Origin: a virus
Direction: 5' to 3' (one strand)
Virus record (IMG/VR): IMGVR_UViG_3300048999_000104
Location: 1 to 23,776 of that record
Length of the DNA stretch: 23,776 nucleotides
In this document: positions 1 to 8,013 of the stretch, piece by piece
Layout: each line of letters opens with the position of its first letter
How positions within the stretch are numbered: the stretch's first letter is position 1
The notes under the pieces: model-generated
What the model saw: the letters and a program-made list of their open reading frames with translations, nothing else
Told to the model about the DNA's origin: nothing
The model's database searches: none
Made by a program: the position numbers and the translations under genes

Positions 1-126
1 CTCACCGCGGCAGCAGCCCCCGGACAGCCGTCTGACGCCACGCTGCGCGAGCTGTGGCACCCGACCGGCCACCGGGACCTGAACGGCCCGAACAAGGCGC
101 TGTACGAGGGGACGGGACGTGGCTGA
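1..126 (+). CDS. C-terminal end of an unidentified upstream gene (partial)
   Basis: The plus frame beginning at base 1 is open for 41 codons and stops with TGA at 124-126. The visible residues (…ATLRELWHPTGHRDLNGPNK…) are only the tail of a protein whose start lies outside the window, so no function can be assigned. It overlaps the next gene, whose GTG start is at 119, by 8 bases. That overlap implies translational coupling and membership of the same operon as the methyltransferase and glycosyltransferase. A role in the same modification pathway is possible but is only inference from position. Confidence 0.6.
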   Translation, partial: LTAAAAPGQPSDATLRELWHPTGHRDLNGPNKALYEGTGRG

Positions 127-733
127 GTACCGGCTGTTCGATCCGGCCGCCCCGCCGGAGTGGCTGGACCCGGAGTGGTGGCGCGACAGCGAGAGCTGCG
201 ACCACCTCACGCACCCGGCCGGCGTGCACAACACCCGGCTGAAGGCAGTCGCTGATCTGGCTGCGTGGACCTACAGCGCTCACAACCTCGACTGGATCAC
301 CGACGTCGGGGCGGGCGACGGCGCCGCGCTTTCGCTGCTGCCCGAGTGGGCGCAGCGGTACGCGACGGGCTTCGAGATCGTCACCGACTCGGTGCGCGTA
401 GCTCGCGAGGTTCGCGGCGTGGACGTGCGGCAAGCCAACGTGCTCACCGACGACATCCCGTGGGGTACGCCGTCCAACGTGGTCGTGTGCACGGAAGTGC
501 TGGAGCACCAGGCGGATCCGCACGGCTTCGTCCGCGACGTGCTGGGCCGCAACGCCGACTGGCTGATAGCCAGCTCGCCGCACAGCGAAACACCCGAGCA
601 GCACGAGTGGAACCACGCGTGGGCGTGGGACCGCGACGGCTACCGAGCGCTGATCGAACAGGGCGGCTTCGAGGTAGTCCGGCACCTCGACATCGAGTGG
701 TCGCAGGTGGTCTTGGCGCGAAAGGCGGGCTGA
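119..733 (+). CDS. Class I SAM-dependent methyltransferase
   Basis: This 204-residue protein has the hallmarks of a class I (Rossmann-fold) S-adenosylmethionine methyltransferase. The glycine-rich SAM-binding motif I reads ITDVGAGDGA at about residues 60-69. An acidic residue follows the next strand (TGFEIV), and a motif near VVCTEVLEHQADP resembles the post-II/III region of the Methyltransf_11/23 type. The substrate cannot be read from sequence. The GTG start at 119 overlaps the end of the preceding gene, and the TGA overlaps the next start as TGATG, so the three are one translational unit. Because the partner is a glycosyltransferase, methylation of a sugar is the best guess; DNA methylation is unlikely because no DPPY/NPPY-type catalytic motif is seen. 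Confidence 0.85.
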   Translation: MAEYRLFDPAAPPEWLDPEWWRDSESCDHLTHPAGVHNTRLKAVADLAAWTYSAHNLDWITDVGAGDGAALSLLPEWAQRYATGFEIVTDSVRVAREVRGVDVRQANVLTDDIPWGTPSNVVVCTEVLEHQADPHGFVRDVLGRNADWLIASSPHSETPEQHEWNHAWAWDRDGYRALIEQGGFEVVRHLDIEWSQVVLARKAG

Positions 734-1329
734 TGAAGGACGGCATCACGGTGGTGATCCCCAGCATCCCGCCGCGGGCCCGGCTGCTGGAGCGCGCCTT
801 CGCATCGGTGCAGGCGCAGAAGCTACCGCCCGTCTCGACCGTCGTGCAGCTCGACGACGAGCACCGCGGCGCGGCGGCCACGCGGCAGGCCGGCCTGGCG
901 CACGTCGAGACCGAGTGGGTGGCGTTCCTCGACGATGACGACGAGCTGATGCCCGCCCACCTGCGCGCGCTGTCCATCGCCGCGCGGAAGCTCCAAGCCG
1001 ACTACGTGTTCAGCTACTTCATGGTCAAGGACGGGCTTGGCCGGGAGCGCCCGGACGTCGACCCGCTCGGCCACTTCGGCAAGCCGTTCGACCCGGACCG
1101 TCCACACCAGACCACCATCACGACGTTGGTGCGCACCGAGCTGGCGCAGGCCATCGGCTTCCGTGAGCCACCACCGGGCGCGCTGATCAACGGCGAGCAC
1201 CACGGCGAGGACTTCCAGTTCACCGTGGAGTGCGTAGCGGCAGGCGCGAAGATCGTGCACGTGCCGCGGCGTACCTGGTTCTGGCATCACCACGGCGCGA
1301 ACACGAGCGGGCGCCCGGACCGCTGGTAG
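733..1329 (+). CDS. Family 2 (GT-A fold) glycosyltransferase
   Basis: This 198-residue protein starts with a typical GT2 first strand (ITVVIPSIPPRARLLERAF) and carries the metal/nucleotide-sugar DXD region as VAFLDDDDEL near residues 62-71. A later acidic segment (GEDFQFTVEC) and a C-terminal WFWHHHGANTSG complete a GT-A-like core. It is short for the family (usually 220-330 residues), so it may be a minimal catalytic domain. The ATG at 733 overlaps the methyltransferase stop (TGATG). A longer in-frame reading upstream exists but would lie entirely within the methyltransferase and is not needed. Role (inference): adds a sugar to a virion protein, DNA or cell-surface glycan, with the methyltransferase capping it. 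Sugar donor and acceptor are unknown. Confidence 0.85.
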   Translation: MKDGITVVIPSIPPRARLLERAFASVQAQKLPPVSTVVQLDDEHRGAAATRQAGLAHVETEWVAFLDDDDELMPAHLRALSIAARKLQADYVFSYFMVKDGLGRERPDVDPLGHFGKPFDPDRPHQTTITTLVRTELAQAIGFREPPPGALINGEHHGEDFQFTVECVAAGAKIVHVPRRTWFWHHHGANTSGRPDRW

Positions 1330-1403
1330 CCCGACGGCTCGCCGCCGGAGGTAGCGAGAGCCCTCGGCCGAGGCCTGCGCACGGGCGCGACGTGGAGGGC
1401 ACC

Positions 1404-2930
1404 ATGTTCGACCTCACCACGCACGTGGTCGCGCACGAACTGCCGCTGCTGGAGTTCCCCGAGGGCCGCCGCGTGCTGACCGAGCTGGACCCGCTGCTGT
1501 TCGCGCTCGTCTACTTGCCGCATCACTTGCGCGGTCCGGAGACGGGCGACGTGTTGTCGTTCTCCGAGGCGCACACCGCGTGGTGTGAGCTGGCGAAGCG
1601 GTACGTCCGGCCGATCAGCGTCGGCGAGCCCGGCGACATGCGCGACACGATCATCGCACCGCGCGGGTGCGGCAAGAGCACGTGGTGGTTCACGATCATC
1701 CCGCTGTGGCTGGCCGCACACGGGCACCGGCAGTTCCTCGCGGCGTTCGCCAACTCGGCGACGCAGGCGCAGGACCATCTCGGCACGTTCAAGCGTGAGA
1801 CCGAGCACGGCGAACTGCTCCGCGCGGACTTCCCGGATCTCTGCACGCCAGCGCGGCGGCCGTCGGGCGTGTCCGTATCGGACTCCCAGAGCATGTACAT
1901 CGCGCGCAGCGGCTTCGTGTTCGCCGCGCGCGGCATCGACTCGCAGGTGCTCGGGCTCAAGATCGGCACGCGCCGCCCGGACCACCTCATCCTGGACGAC
2001 GTCGAGGGCACCGAGGGCAACTACAGCCCGGCGCAGAAGGCGTCCCGGCTGGCCACGATCACGTCCGGCATCCTGCCGATGAACAACCGCGCCTCGGTGA
2101 CGATGGCCGGCACGGTGGCGATCCCGGGCGCCATCATCGACGACGTGGCCGCCAAGCAGCGCGGCGACGAGTACCCCGCGTGGGTCGACGATGAAGGGTT
2201 CACGCCTCGCTACTGGGACGTGATCCAGACCGACGACGACGGCAGCGAGCGCAGCTTGTGGCCCGAGCGCTGGAGCATGGCGTGGATCAACCGCAACCGC
2301 CACATCCGCTCGTTCCAATCGCAGATGCGCAACGACCCGATGGCCGCGGACACCGCGTTCTGGGGCGGAGACGACTTCGCTTACCGCGACGACGTGGCGA
2401 TCACGCACCAGCTGCTGAGCATTGACCCGGCCGTGACGACGAAGGCGAAGAGCGACTACACCGCGCTGGCCGTCATCGGTTACAGCCGGCCGGAGCAGGT
2501 GTGTGTGGTGCGCGCGGCGTGGCAAGTGAAGATCCCGCCAGGGGAGAAGCTGCGCGCCCGCGTGTTGCAGATTCTCGATGCGTACCCGGACATCAGCGGT
2601 GTGGTGGTGGAAACCAACCAAGGTGGTGACGCCTGGCTGGCGATCTTGCACGACCTGCCGGTGACGGTGCGCACCATCACGCAGTCCCGGCCCAAGGAAG
2701 TCCGCGCGGGCTCACTGCTGGCGAAGTACCAGCGCGGCCGGGTGTTCCACGAAAAGCGGCTCCCTCAGCTGGAAGCGCAGATGCTGCGGTTCCCGCTGGC
2801 CGAGCACGACGACCTGGTCGACGCCGTCGGGACGGGTGTCGAGGTGTTCCTGAAGAACGACAAGCAGCCACGTGAGGTCCGAGCCCGTGAGGCCGGCGGA
2901 ATGGGCGAGGGGGGCGACGATGACGACTGA
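1404..2930 (+). CDS. terL: Terminase large subunit (packaging ATPase/nuclease)
   Basis: This 508-residue protein is the phage DNA-packaging motor. The N-terminal ATPase has Walker A at residues 85-93 (APRGCGKST) and Walker B at about 195-201 (LILDDVE). The C-terminal RNase H-like nuclease shows its acidic residues in ISIDPAVTTKAKSDYT-type context (D341), VVVETNQGG (E403) and EHDDLVDAVGTG (D469/D470/D473). The ATG at 1404 is chosen because GGAGGG lies at 1394-1399; the frame is open further upstream but runs into the glycosyltransferase gene. The 74-base gap before it contains a weak bulged hairpin (1336-1362) and a 12-bp palindrome (1362-1373). The 3' end overlaps the portal gene by 11 bases. 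No small terminase is visible; it probably lies upstream of the window. Confidence 0.96.
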   Translation: MFDLTTHVVAHELPLLEFPEGRRVLTELDPLLFALVYLPHHLRGPETGDVLSFSEAHTAWCELAKRYVRPISVGEPGDMRDTIIAPRGCGKSTWWFTIIPLWLAAHGHRQFLAAFANSATQAQDHLGTFKRETEHGELLRADFPDLCTPARRPSGVSVSDSQSMYIARSGFVFAARGIDSQVLGLKIGTRRPDHLILDDVEGTEGNYSPAQKASRLATITSGILPMNNRASVTMAGTVAIPGAIIDDVAAKQRGDEYPAWVDDEGFTPRYWDVIQTDDDGSERSLWPERWSMAWINRNRHIRSFQSQMRNDPMAADTAFWGGDDFAYRDDVAITHQLLSIDPAVTTKAKSDYTALAVIGYSRPEQVCVVRAAWQVKIPPGEKLRARVLQILDAYPDISGVVVETNQGGDAWLAILHDLPVTVRTITQSRPKEVRAGSLLAKYQRGRVFHEKRLPQLEAQMLRFPLAEHDDLVDAVGTGVEVFLKNDKQPREVRAREAGGMGEGGDDDD

Positions 2931-4428
2931 TCTTGGTGAGGCGCTGGACGCGATGGCCGGCGCTGCCCCTGGCTACCAGAAGGCTGTGGCGTACAGCGAA
3001 GGCCCGGTGCACGAGGTGTTCGCCTCGCGGCGGATGCGGCGGCTGCTGTGGGACAAGCGGGTCAACTTCCAGGCGCTGCTCGGCGACGTGATCATCGACG
3101 CGGTTGCGAACAAGCTGAAGATCACGACCATTACGGGCGACAATGACGCGCGGACGGCGCTGATCGCTCAGGTGGACGAGGACAACGCGATGGCGCTCGT
3201 GCGCCCGGCCGTGATGCGCCGCGCGTTGCAGCAGGGCGACAGCTACCTGTCGGCGTGGCCGGTGCTCGACGAGAACGGCGACGCGGTGCCCGGCAAGGTG
3301 TGCGTGAGCGTGCACGACGCCCGTACGGCGCGGATCATCTACGACCCCGAGAAGCCGACCGAGCCGAAGCTCGGCGTTCAGCGGTGGAAGTTCGGCAAGC
3401 GGGTGCGGGTGGACCTGCTGTACCCGGACCGGATCGAGCACTACCTGTCGCGAGTGGATGAGGGCAGCTCGACCCGCCCGACGGACTTCGCGCCGTACGC
3501 GTCGGATGGGCGGGATGCCGTCGAGGACAACCCGTACGGCGAGATCCCCATGGCGCATTTCCACGGGACGGGCCTGCCGGGCGAGTACGGCGAGCCGGAG
3601 CACAAGAGCTTCTACGGCACGCAGGACACGCTGCTCAAGCTGAAGATCGGGCACATGTCCTCGGTGGACTACCACGCGCTGCCCCAGCGGTACGCGCTGC
3701 GCGAGGCGGGCAGCAACACTGCTGAGGCAGCCGACCTGGATCCGGACGACTTCGCGACGATGCCGGACGCTCAGCGACCGCGGAGCCGGCTCGACAAGCC
3801 GTCGACGCTGTCCAGCGAGCCCGGTTCCGTGTGGGATCTCCTGGGCGTCAAGTCGGTGGGCGAGTTCCCGCCGGCGGATCCGAAAGCGTTCCTCGACCCG
3901 CGTGAGGCGTACTTGCGTGAGGGCGCGCTGGTCAGCTCGACGCCGCTGTACATGTTCGACCGCACCGGGCAGATACCGAGCGGGGAGAGCCTGAAGACAG
4001 CGAACGCGCCGCTCGACGACAAGGCCGGCGCGCGCAAGACCTCGTTCGACGGGACATGGCGCGCGTTCTACCGGTTCGTGCTGAAGCTGCTCGGCGAGGA
4101 CAACGCGCCGGTGACGCTGGCGTGGGCGCCGATCGAGTCCACGGACGAGACGACGAAGCTCGCGCAGGCCAAGCAAAAGCAGGAACTCGGCGTCCCGCTC
4201 GACCAGTCGCTGACCGAGATCGGCTACAAGGCTGACGACGTCGAGCGCTGGATGTCCGAAGGGGACGGCGGGCTGACGGTCCGGGTCGAGTTGCTGGCGC
4301 GGCTCGGCGATGCCGTGGCGTCGTTCTCGACGGCGGTTGCGGCCGGCCTGCTTGAACAGTCGGTGGTGCAGGCCGTGATCACGAAGGCGATTGGTGATCT
4401 CGATGAGCAGTCCGCTGGACCCGCGTGA
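2920..4428 (+). CDS. Portal protein (SPP1 gp6-like)
   Basis: This 502-residue protein is placed as the dodecameric portal at the packaging vertex. It follows terminase directly and has the expected length for SPP1_gp6-like portals. Its composition fits: an early helical segment (RMRRLLWDKRVNFQALLGDVIIDAVANKLKI broken over two helices), a mixed alpha/beta wing, and a C-terminal stretch typical of portals (SGESLKTANAPLDDKAGARKTSFDGTWRAF at about residues 347-376, then a LAQAKQKQELGVP helix). The ATG at 2920 has a strong GAGGGGGG ribosome site at 2909-2914 and overlaps the terminase stop. The next gene overlaps its 3' end by 26 bases, as expected of portal-MuF pairs. Confidence 0.92.
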   Translation: MTTDLGEALDAMAGAAPGYQKAVAYSEGPVHEVFASRRMRRLLWDKRVNFQALLGDVIIDAVANKLKITTITGDNDARTALIAQVDEDNAMALVRPAVMRRALQQGDSYLSAWPVLDENGDAVPGKVCVSVHDARTARIIYDPEKPTEPKLGVQRWKFGKRVRVDLLYPDRIEHYLSRVDEGSSTRPTDFAPYASDGRDAVEDNPYGEIPMAHFHGTGLPGEYGEPEHKSFYGTQDTLLKLKIGHMSSVDYHALPQRYALREAGSNTAEAADLDPDDFATMPDAQRPRSRLDKPSTLSSEPGSVWDLLGVKSVGEFPPADPKAFLDPREAYLREGALVSSTPLYMFDRTGQIPSGESLKTANAPLDDKAGARKTSFDGTWRAFYRFVLKLLGEDNAPVTLAWAPIESTDETTKLAQAKQKQELGVPLDQSLTEIGYKADDVERWMSEGDGGLTVRVELLARLGDAVASFSTAVAAGLLEQSVVQAVITKAIGDLDEQSAGPA

Positions 4429-5551
4429 CCTGATCGCCCAGCACGACGGCGACGCACTGGCGCTGGAGCGGGCTGCGGTGACCGCCGTGGCCGGGCCTCT
4501 GCGTACGGCTGCTCAGCAGGTGTTCGCGTGGCTGCTCGGCGCGTGGGCGCGTGCGTTCGGCAAGCCGAAGACGGAAGCCGAGGGCACGCGCTTCACGGCG
4601 CTGATGGCTGACCTTGCGGCGCGCATCACCGGCATCCCGGTGGACGCGGTGCCAGTGCTGCGCGACTACGCGGGCCGGGCGCGGCGGCTCGGCGTGGCGC
4701 AGGGCGTCCGGGAGGCAGGCGTGCCGAACGCCCTGGCGTCGCTGGAGATCGCAGACACCACGGCGCAAGCGATCGAAGCGGCGGCCCGCAACGCACGGGC
4801 GAAGCTCGTCGAGGCGGCCACGCTGGCACGGGCGAAGGACTCCGGCACTCTGCTCGACGTGCAGCGGCGCATCAGCGCAATGCACCAGGCCGCGGCGATC
4901 CTGGAACGTGCGGCGCGCACCACGGCGAACGAGGAACTGAACGCCGGCATCGCGGACGTGGCCAAGGCCACCGGCGCGCGGCTGGTGTGGGTGGCCGAGC
5001 GGGACGCGTGCGTGACCTGTCTCGCGCTGTCCGGCCACGTCGTCGATCCCGGCACGCCGTTCGACTGGCGGCTGACGTTCGGCGCCAAGGCGTACGAGCC
5101 GAGGCGCTACAACCCCGCGGGCAAGCTCGTGGCCGTTCCGCTGCTGCGTCCGCCGCGGCACCCGAACTGTCGGTGCCGGGTCTCACCGTGGCGCGGGCAC
5201 GACGCCGGCGCCGCGCTCGCGGTCACGCACGACTGGGCGGAAGCCATCAAGGAAGCGCTCGCGCGCGGCGACACCGTAGCCGCGGACGCCGCCCGCCGAG
5301 CAGCTGCCGCCGCTGCCGACTCGGCCAGCTTCGATCTGCCCCGGGCGCTGCGCCGTGAGGCTGAACGCTCGGTGCTGCGCGGCGACGCGCTGCCGTCCGA
5401 GTCCGAGAACGTCCGGCTGCACGCCGCAGACCGGCTGCTGGCGCGCATCGGCGCCGCCAAGAACTCCCGCTCTCCGTCCGGCTGGCCTGTGCCGGCCTCG
5501 GTGAAGCAGCGGGCGAAGCGCGCCGTCAAGCGCGGCGCATTCACGAGGTAG
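4403..5551 (+). CDS. MuF-like minor head / head morphogenesis protein
   Basis: This 382-residue protein has the signature of phage Mu F / SPP1 gp7-type minor capsid proteins: a CVTC pair at residues 203-206 (in WVAERDACVTCLALSGHVVDPGTPF) and a downstream HPNCRC at 253-258. These cysteines and the histidine probably form a structural metal site. The N-terminal 190 residues are alanine-rich and helical. Family members sit inside the head near the portal and take part in assembly or are ejected with DNA. The ATG at 4403 is preferred over TTG 4391 and GTG 4394 because GGTGA precedes it by five bases. No extra toxin or ADP-ribosyltransferase domain is evident in the ~120-residue C-terminal extension. 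Confidence 0.88.
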   Translation: MSSPLDPRDLIAQHDGDALALERAAVTAVAGPLRTAAQQVFAWLLGAWARAFGKPKTEAEGTRFTALMADLAARITGIPVDAVPVLRDYAGRARRLGVAQGVREAGVPNALASLEIADTTAQAIEAAARNARAKLVEAATLARAKDSGTLLDVQRRISAMHQAAAILERAARTTANEELNAGIADVAKATGARLVWVAERDACVTCLALSGHVVDPGTPFDWRLTFGAKAYEPRRYNPAGKLVAVPLLRPPRHPNCRCRVSPWRGHDAGAALAVTHDWAEAIKEALARGDTVAADAARRAAAAAADSASFDLPRALRREAERSVLRGDALPSESENVRLHAADRLLARIGAAKNSRSPSGWPVPASVKQRAKRAVKRGAFTR

Positions 5552-5584
5552 CCCGTGAGGGCGACAACCAGGAAAGAGGCCGTG

Positions 5585-6115
5585 ATGGCTGAGGAAACCC
5601 CCACCACCCCGCCCGTAGTGCCCGCCGCACCAGCTGTGCCGGCCGTCGAGGAGTGGAAGCCGCCGACCAAGGCGGAGTACGAAGCGATCCAGGCGAAGCT
5701 CAGCGCGGCCAATGCGGAGAGCGCGGGCCGTCGCGTGAAGATCACCGAGCTGGAACGCAAGAACGAGACCGACGCCGAGCGCGTGAAGCGTGAAGCGCTG
5801 GAAGAGGCCACCTCGGTCTACAAGCCGACCGCGATCCGTGCGTCGGCGAAGTCCGCCCTTCTCGAAGCCGACGCCAAGACGGACCGCGTGGCCGCCTTGT
5901 CCGGGCTTCTCGACGTGTCCAAGTTGGACATCGACGACAAGGGCGAGATCACCGGTCTCGACGCTGAGGTGAAGCGTGTCAAGGCCGAGTACCCCGAGTT
6001 CTTCAAGGTCGAGGGCGAGAAGCCGCGCCCCGGCAAGCTCACCCCGGGCGGGAAGCCGCCGGCCACCGGCGAGAAGGCCCCGTGGGACCTGATCGCCGAG
6101 CAGTACGGCGGCTGA
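5585..6115 (+). CDS. Capsid scaffold protein
   Basis: This 176-residue, charged, mainly helical protein begins with a Pro/Ala-rich disordered stretch (residues 1-30). It has a coiled-coil centre (about 35-75: AIQAKLSAANAES…VKITELERKNETDAERVKREALEEA) and a C-terminal section DLIAEQYGG. That pattern, together with its position immediately before the major capsid gene, is typical of internal scaffolding proteins in actinophages and SPP1-like phages. The scaffold guides procapsid assembly and is then expelled or cleaved. ATG 5585 has GGAAAGAGG at 5571-5579; the frame is open to 5555 but lacks a better ribosome site there. Confidence 0.87.
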   Translation: MAEETPTTPPVVPAAPAVPAVEEWKPPTKAEYEAIQAKLSAANAESAGRRVKITELERKNETDAERVKREALEEATSVYKPTAIRASAKSALLEADAKTDRVAALSGLLDVSKLDIDDKGEITGLDAEVKRVKAEYPEFFKVEGEKPRPGKLTPGGKPPATGEKAPWDLIAEQYGG

Positions 6116-6157
6116 CCGCCGTCCAGGAGCCCGCGAGGGCAACACCACCCGCACCCG

Positions 6158-6192
6158 TGAGGGATCGCGGTGACTTTTCCTACTATCCCTCA
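6158..6192 (+). promoter_or_regulatory. Stem-loop in the leader of the major capsid gene
   Basis: TGAGGGAT (6158-6165) and ATCCCTCA (6185-6192) form a perfect 8-bp inverted repeat with a 19-base, T-rich loop. It lies 17 bases upstream of the capsid ATG and just before the GGAGAG ribosome site, inside the 94-base gap between scaffold and capsid. It could stabilise a processed 5' end or tune translation. It is not a terminator, since the downstream gene must be strongly expressed and no T-run follows. Confidence 0.5.
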
Positions 6193-6209
6193 AGAAATGG
6201 AGAGCCATC

Positions 6210-7148
6210 ATGGCTGTCGCTTTCACCGGTGCGGGCTGGATTCCGATCGAGACCAACCCCGAAGTCATCCAGAAGGTTCAGCAGGCCTCGGCTGTCGAGC
6301 GGTTCGGCCATCACGTGCCGATGGGCTCGAACACCAAGTACACCCCGCGCTCCGGCGGCGTCCACCTCGGCCGGTGGGCCAAGTCCACTAGCGCCCCGGC
6401 CGACACCACGGGCAACGACTCGGTGCTGCTCAACACCGACAAGGTGGGCGGCAAGGTCACCGTCGCCGAGGAGGACATGAGCGACTCGCTCGCGTCCATC
6501 GTCAAGACCAAGAGCACCGACGCCGGCACGTCGTACGGCAAGCTGTTCGACAACATCTGCCTCGGCATCACGGCCGCCAAGGCGACGAGCGGGTGGGGCT
6601 TCGACAGCCTCTACTACCTGCTGACGCAGAACGACACGATCACCGGCTACACGGGCAACGCGAACCTGACGTTGGCCGGCACCGGCGGCATCACCTACGA
6701 CGGTCTGTCGGACGCGCTCGGCCTGTACGAGCAGGGCGATTTCTTCGACCCGTCCGAGACGGTGGTCATCGCGCACCCGTCGTTCGCGGGTGTCCTGCGG
6801 AAGATCAAGAGCACCACGAACGAGCCGATCTTCAACGAGTCGTCCAGCGGCGACGCCGGCGGCGGCCAGGGCGGCACGCTCAAGCTGTTCGGCTACGACC
6901 TCCAGTGGTCCATGGGCTCGAAGACCAGCGCCACCGGGTCGGACACCCCGACCGGGAACCCGTTCATCACGTTCGGGAACCGGCAGTTCCTCCAGGTCGG
7001 TGACCGCAACCCGCTGGCCGTGAACTTCCAGGACAGCCAGAACGGCATCGGCGTCGACACCGACGAGAACGTGCTCTACTTCCGGGCCCGCAAGGCGTTC
7101 GCACCGGGTGCCCCGGGTGCGTTCTCGATGCTGGTCAAGAACTTCTGA
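6210..7148 (+). CDS. Major capsid protein (HK97 fold)
   Basis: This 312-residue protein forms the icosahedral shell. Position (directly after the scaffold), length and internal sequence fit an HK97-fold capsid protein without a fused delta domain. An N-arm and early strand (MAVAFTGAGWIPIETNPEVI) are followed by the E-loop/P-domain region (GGVHLGRWAKSTSAPADTT…GGKVTVAEEDMSDS). A long spine-helix region and a C-terminal A-domain follow, with ETVVIAHPSFAGVLRKIKST, which is typical of the family, and a final strand (FRARKAFAPGAPGAFSMLVKNF). The start ATG has GGAGAG at 6199-6204. The gene is bracketed by stem-loops (6158-6192 upstream, 7160-7212 downstream), unlike its tightly packed neighbours. 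This suggests its mRNA is separately stabilised or transcribed for high output. Confidence 0.92.
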   Translation: MAVAFTGAGWIPIETNPEVIQKVQQASAVERFGHHVPMGSNTKYTPRSGGVHLGRWAKSTSAPADTTGNDSVLLNTDKVGGKVTVAEEDMSDSLASIVKTKSTDAGTSYGKLFDNICLGITAAKATSGWGFDSLYYLLTQNDTITGYTGNANLTLAGTGGITYDGLSDALGLYEQGDFFDPSETVVIAHPSFAGVLRKIKSTTNEPIFNESSSGDAGGGQGGTLKLFGYDLQWSMGSKTSATGSDTPTGNPFITFGNRQFLQVGDRNPLAVNFQDSQNGIGVDTDENVLYFRARKAFAPGAPGAFSMLVKNF

Positions 7149-7159
7149 CCGGCCGAGTC

Positions 7160-7212
7160 GTGAGGCCGCGTGGCACATGCACGTCATCCCCCGGCGTGCC
7201 GCGCGGCTTCAC
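7160..7212 (+). terminator. Strong 17-bp stem-loop after the major capsid gene
   Basis: GTGAGGCCGCGTGGCAC (7160-7176) pairs with GTGCCGCGCGGCTTCAC (7196-7212). All 17 positions pair, two of them as G-U wobbles, with a 19-base loop. It begins 12 bases after the capsid stop and ends 21 bases before the next start. No T-tract follows, so it is either a U-less terminator or attenuator (which occur in high-GC actinomycetes) or a 3' stabiliser/RNase processing site. The wobbles make it directional: it is stronger as RNA than the exact DNA palindrome would predict for only one strand. Confidence 0.75.
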
Positions 7213-7233
7213 CCCACCCGGAAGGGAGGCACC

Positions 7234-7653
7234 ATGCCGGAAACCTGGGCGACCGCGGCCGACGTGCTGACCTACGCCAACGCCACTGTGGACGACGCCA
7301 CGGTGCTGCGTGCACAGGCGACGATCGACGTGCACTCGGCGCGGCTCTACGCCGACAAGGCCATGATCAGCGACCGCGATCAGTACTGGCTCAAGCTCGC
7401 CGTCGTCTACCAGGCGGCGTGGCTGCCCGCGCAGCCGGACGCCTTCCAACGCCTCGAAGTGACCGAGGCCGGCGGGGCGACGAACAAGACCATGTTCACC
7501 GAGCAGGCGCTGGTGCTCTCGCCGTACGCCCGGTGGGCGCTCAAGCGGGTGTCGTGGCTCAAGTCGCGCTCCCTGCACGTCCGGGCGGCCGACGAGTACG
7601 GCGCGTTCGGGCGCGACGACAACAACTTGTGGGGTCACTACGAACCGCTGTAG
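7234..7653 (+). CDS. Head-tail connector (adaptor, gp6/gp15-like)
   Basis: This 139-residue protein starts at ATG 7234 with a strong GAAGGGAGG ribosome site (7221-7229). The N-terminus (TWATAADVLTYANATVDDATVLRAQATIDVHSARLY) is helical, like the adaptor proteins (HK97 gp6, SPP1 gp15) that dock onto the portal. Those proteins usually consist of a four-helix bundle with an exposed C-terminal tail, here QSADEYGAF-like and acidic. The position as first gene after the capsid supports this. The frame is open upstream into the capsid gene's 3' end but the hairpin region and ribosome site make 7234 the clear start. Family assignment rests more on position and size than on sequence motifs. Confidence 0.75.
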   Translation: MPETWATAADVLTYANATVDDATVLRAQATIDVHSARLYADKAMISDRDQYWLKLAVVYQAAWLPAQPDAFQRLEVTEAGGATNKTMFTEQALVLSPYARWALKRVSWLKSRSLHVRAADEYGAFGRDDNNLWGHYEPL

Positions 7654-7662
7654 GAGGTTGCC

Positions 7663-8010
7663 GTGTGGGCTCTAGCGACATGTCGAGCGTCGATCTTCCG
7701 CGGCACGATGCCGGACCCGGACTACGGGAACCCGGTGCCGAACAACCTGACGCCGGCCGCGAGCGGCGTGCTGCTCGCGGTCGACGAGAAAACCTCGAGG
7801 TTTTGGGACCCGGCCACGCAGACACCGCGCGTCGTGCGCGTCGTCTCCGGCACTGTCCCATCCACCACGGACATCCTGACCGGTGACCGGATCCGCGACG
7901 ACACGAACGGCGTGCTCTACGTCGTGCAGAACGTGACCCGCCCCCGGACACCCGGCCGTGTGCGGGATGTCGAGCTGGAGCTGAAGCGGATCGGCGACGA
8001 CGGGGGGTGA
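7663..8010 (+). CDS. Head closure / stopper protein (gp16-like)
   Basis: This 115-residue protein is likely the stopper ring that closes the portal channel after packaging. It contains a short beta-barrel-like core: VRVVSGTVPSTTDILTGDRI, then VLYVVQNVTRPRTPGRVRDVEL. The pattern of a tolerance-region strand, 'GDRI…(G)VLYVV', and a final strand is common to SPP1 gp16/HK97 gp7-type connector proteins. The GTG start at 7663 follows TAGGAGG, in which the ribosome site overlaps the previous stop codon (7651-7657). The next gene begins three bases after its stop. The assignment depends on gene order plus this pattern. Confidence 0.72.
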   Translation: MWALATCRASIFRGTMPDPDYGNPVPNNLTPAASGVLLAVDEKTSRFWDPATQTPRVVRVVSGTVPSTTDILTGDRIRDDTNGVLYVVQNVTRPRTPGRVRDVELELKRIGDDGG

Positions 8011-8013
8011 GCC

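Noticed and set aside
265-1329. Long plus-frame reading of 354 residues beginning inside the methyltransferase
   Set aside because: Only its last 198 residues look like a protein (GT2); the earlier part is Arg-rich shadow of the methyltransferase. The ATG at 733 is the real start.
1336-1373. Hairpin and 12-bp palindrome between glycosyltransferase and terminase
   Set aside because: The stem has a two-base bulge and the palindrome leaves almost no loop; in GC-rich DNA this is expected by chance.
1287-2651. 454-residue minus-strand reading across terminase
   Set aside because: It is His/Arg/Val-rich shadow coding opposite a clear terminase gene; no ribosome site and no recognisable motif.
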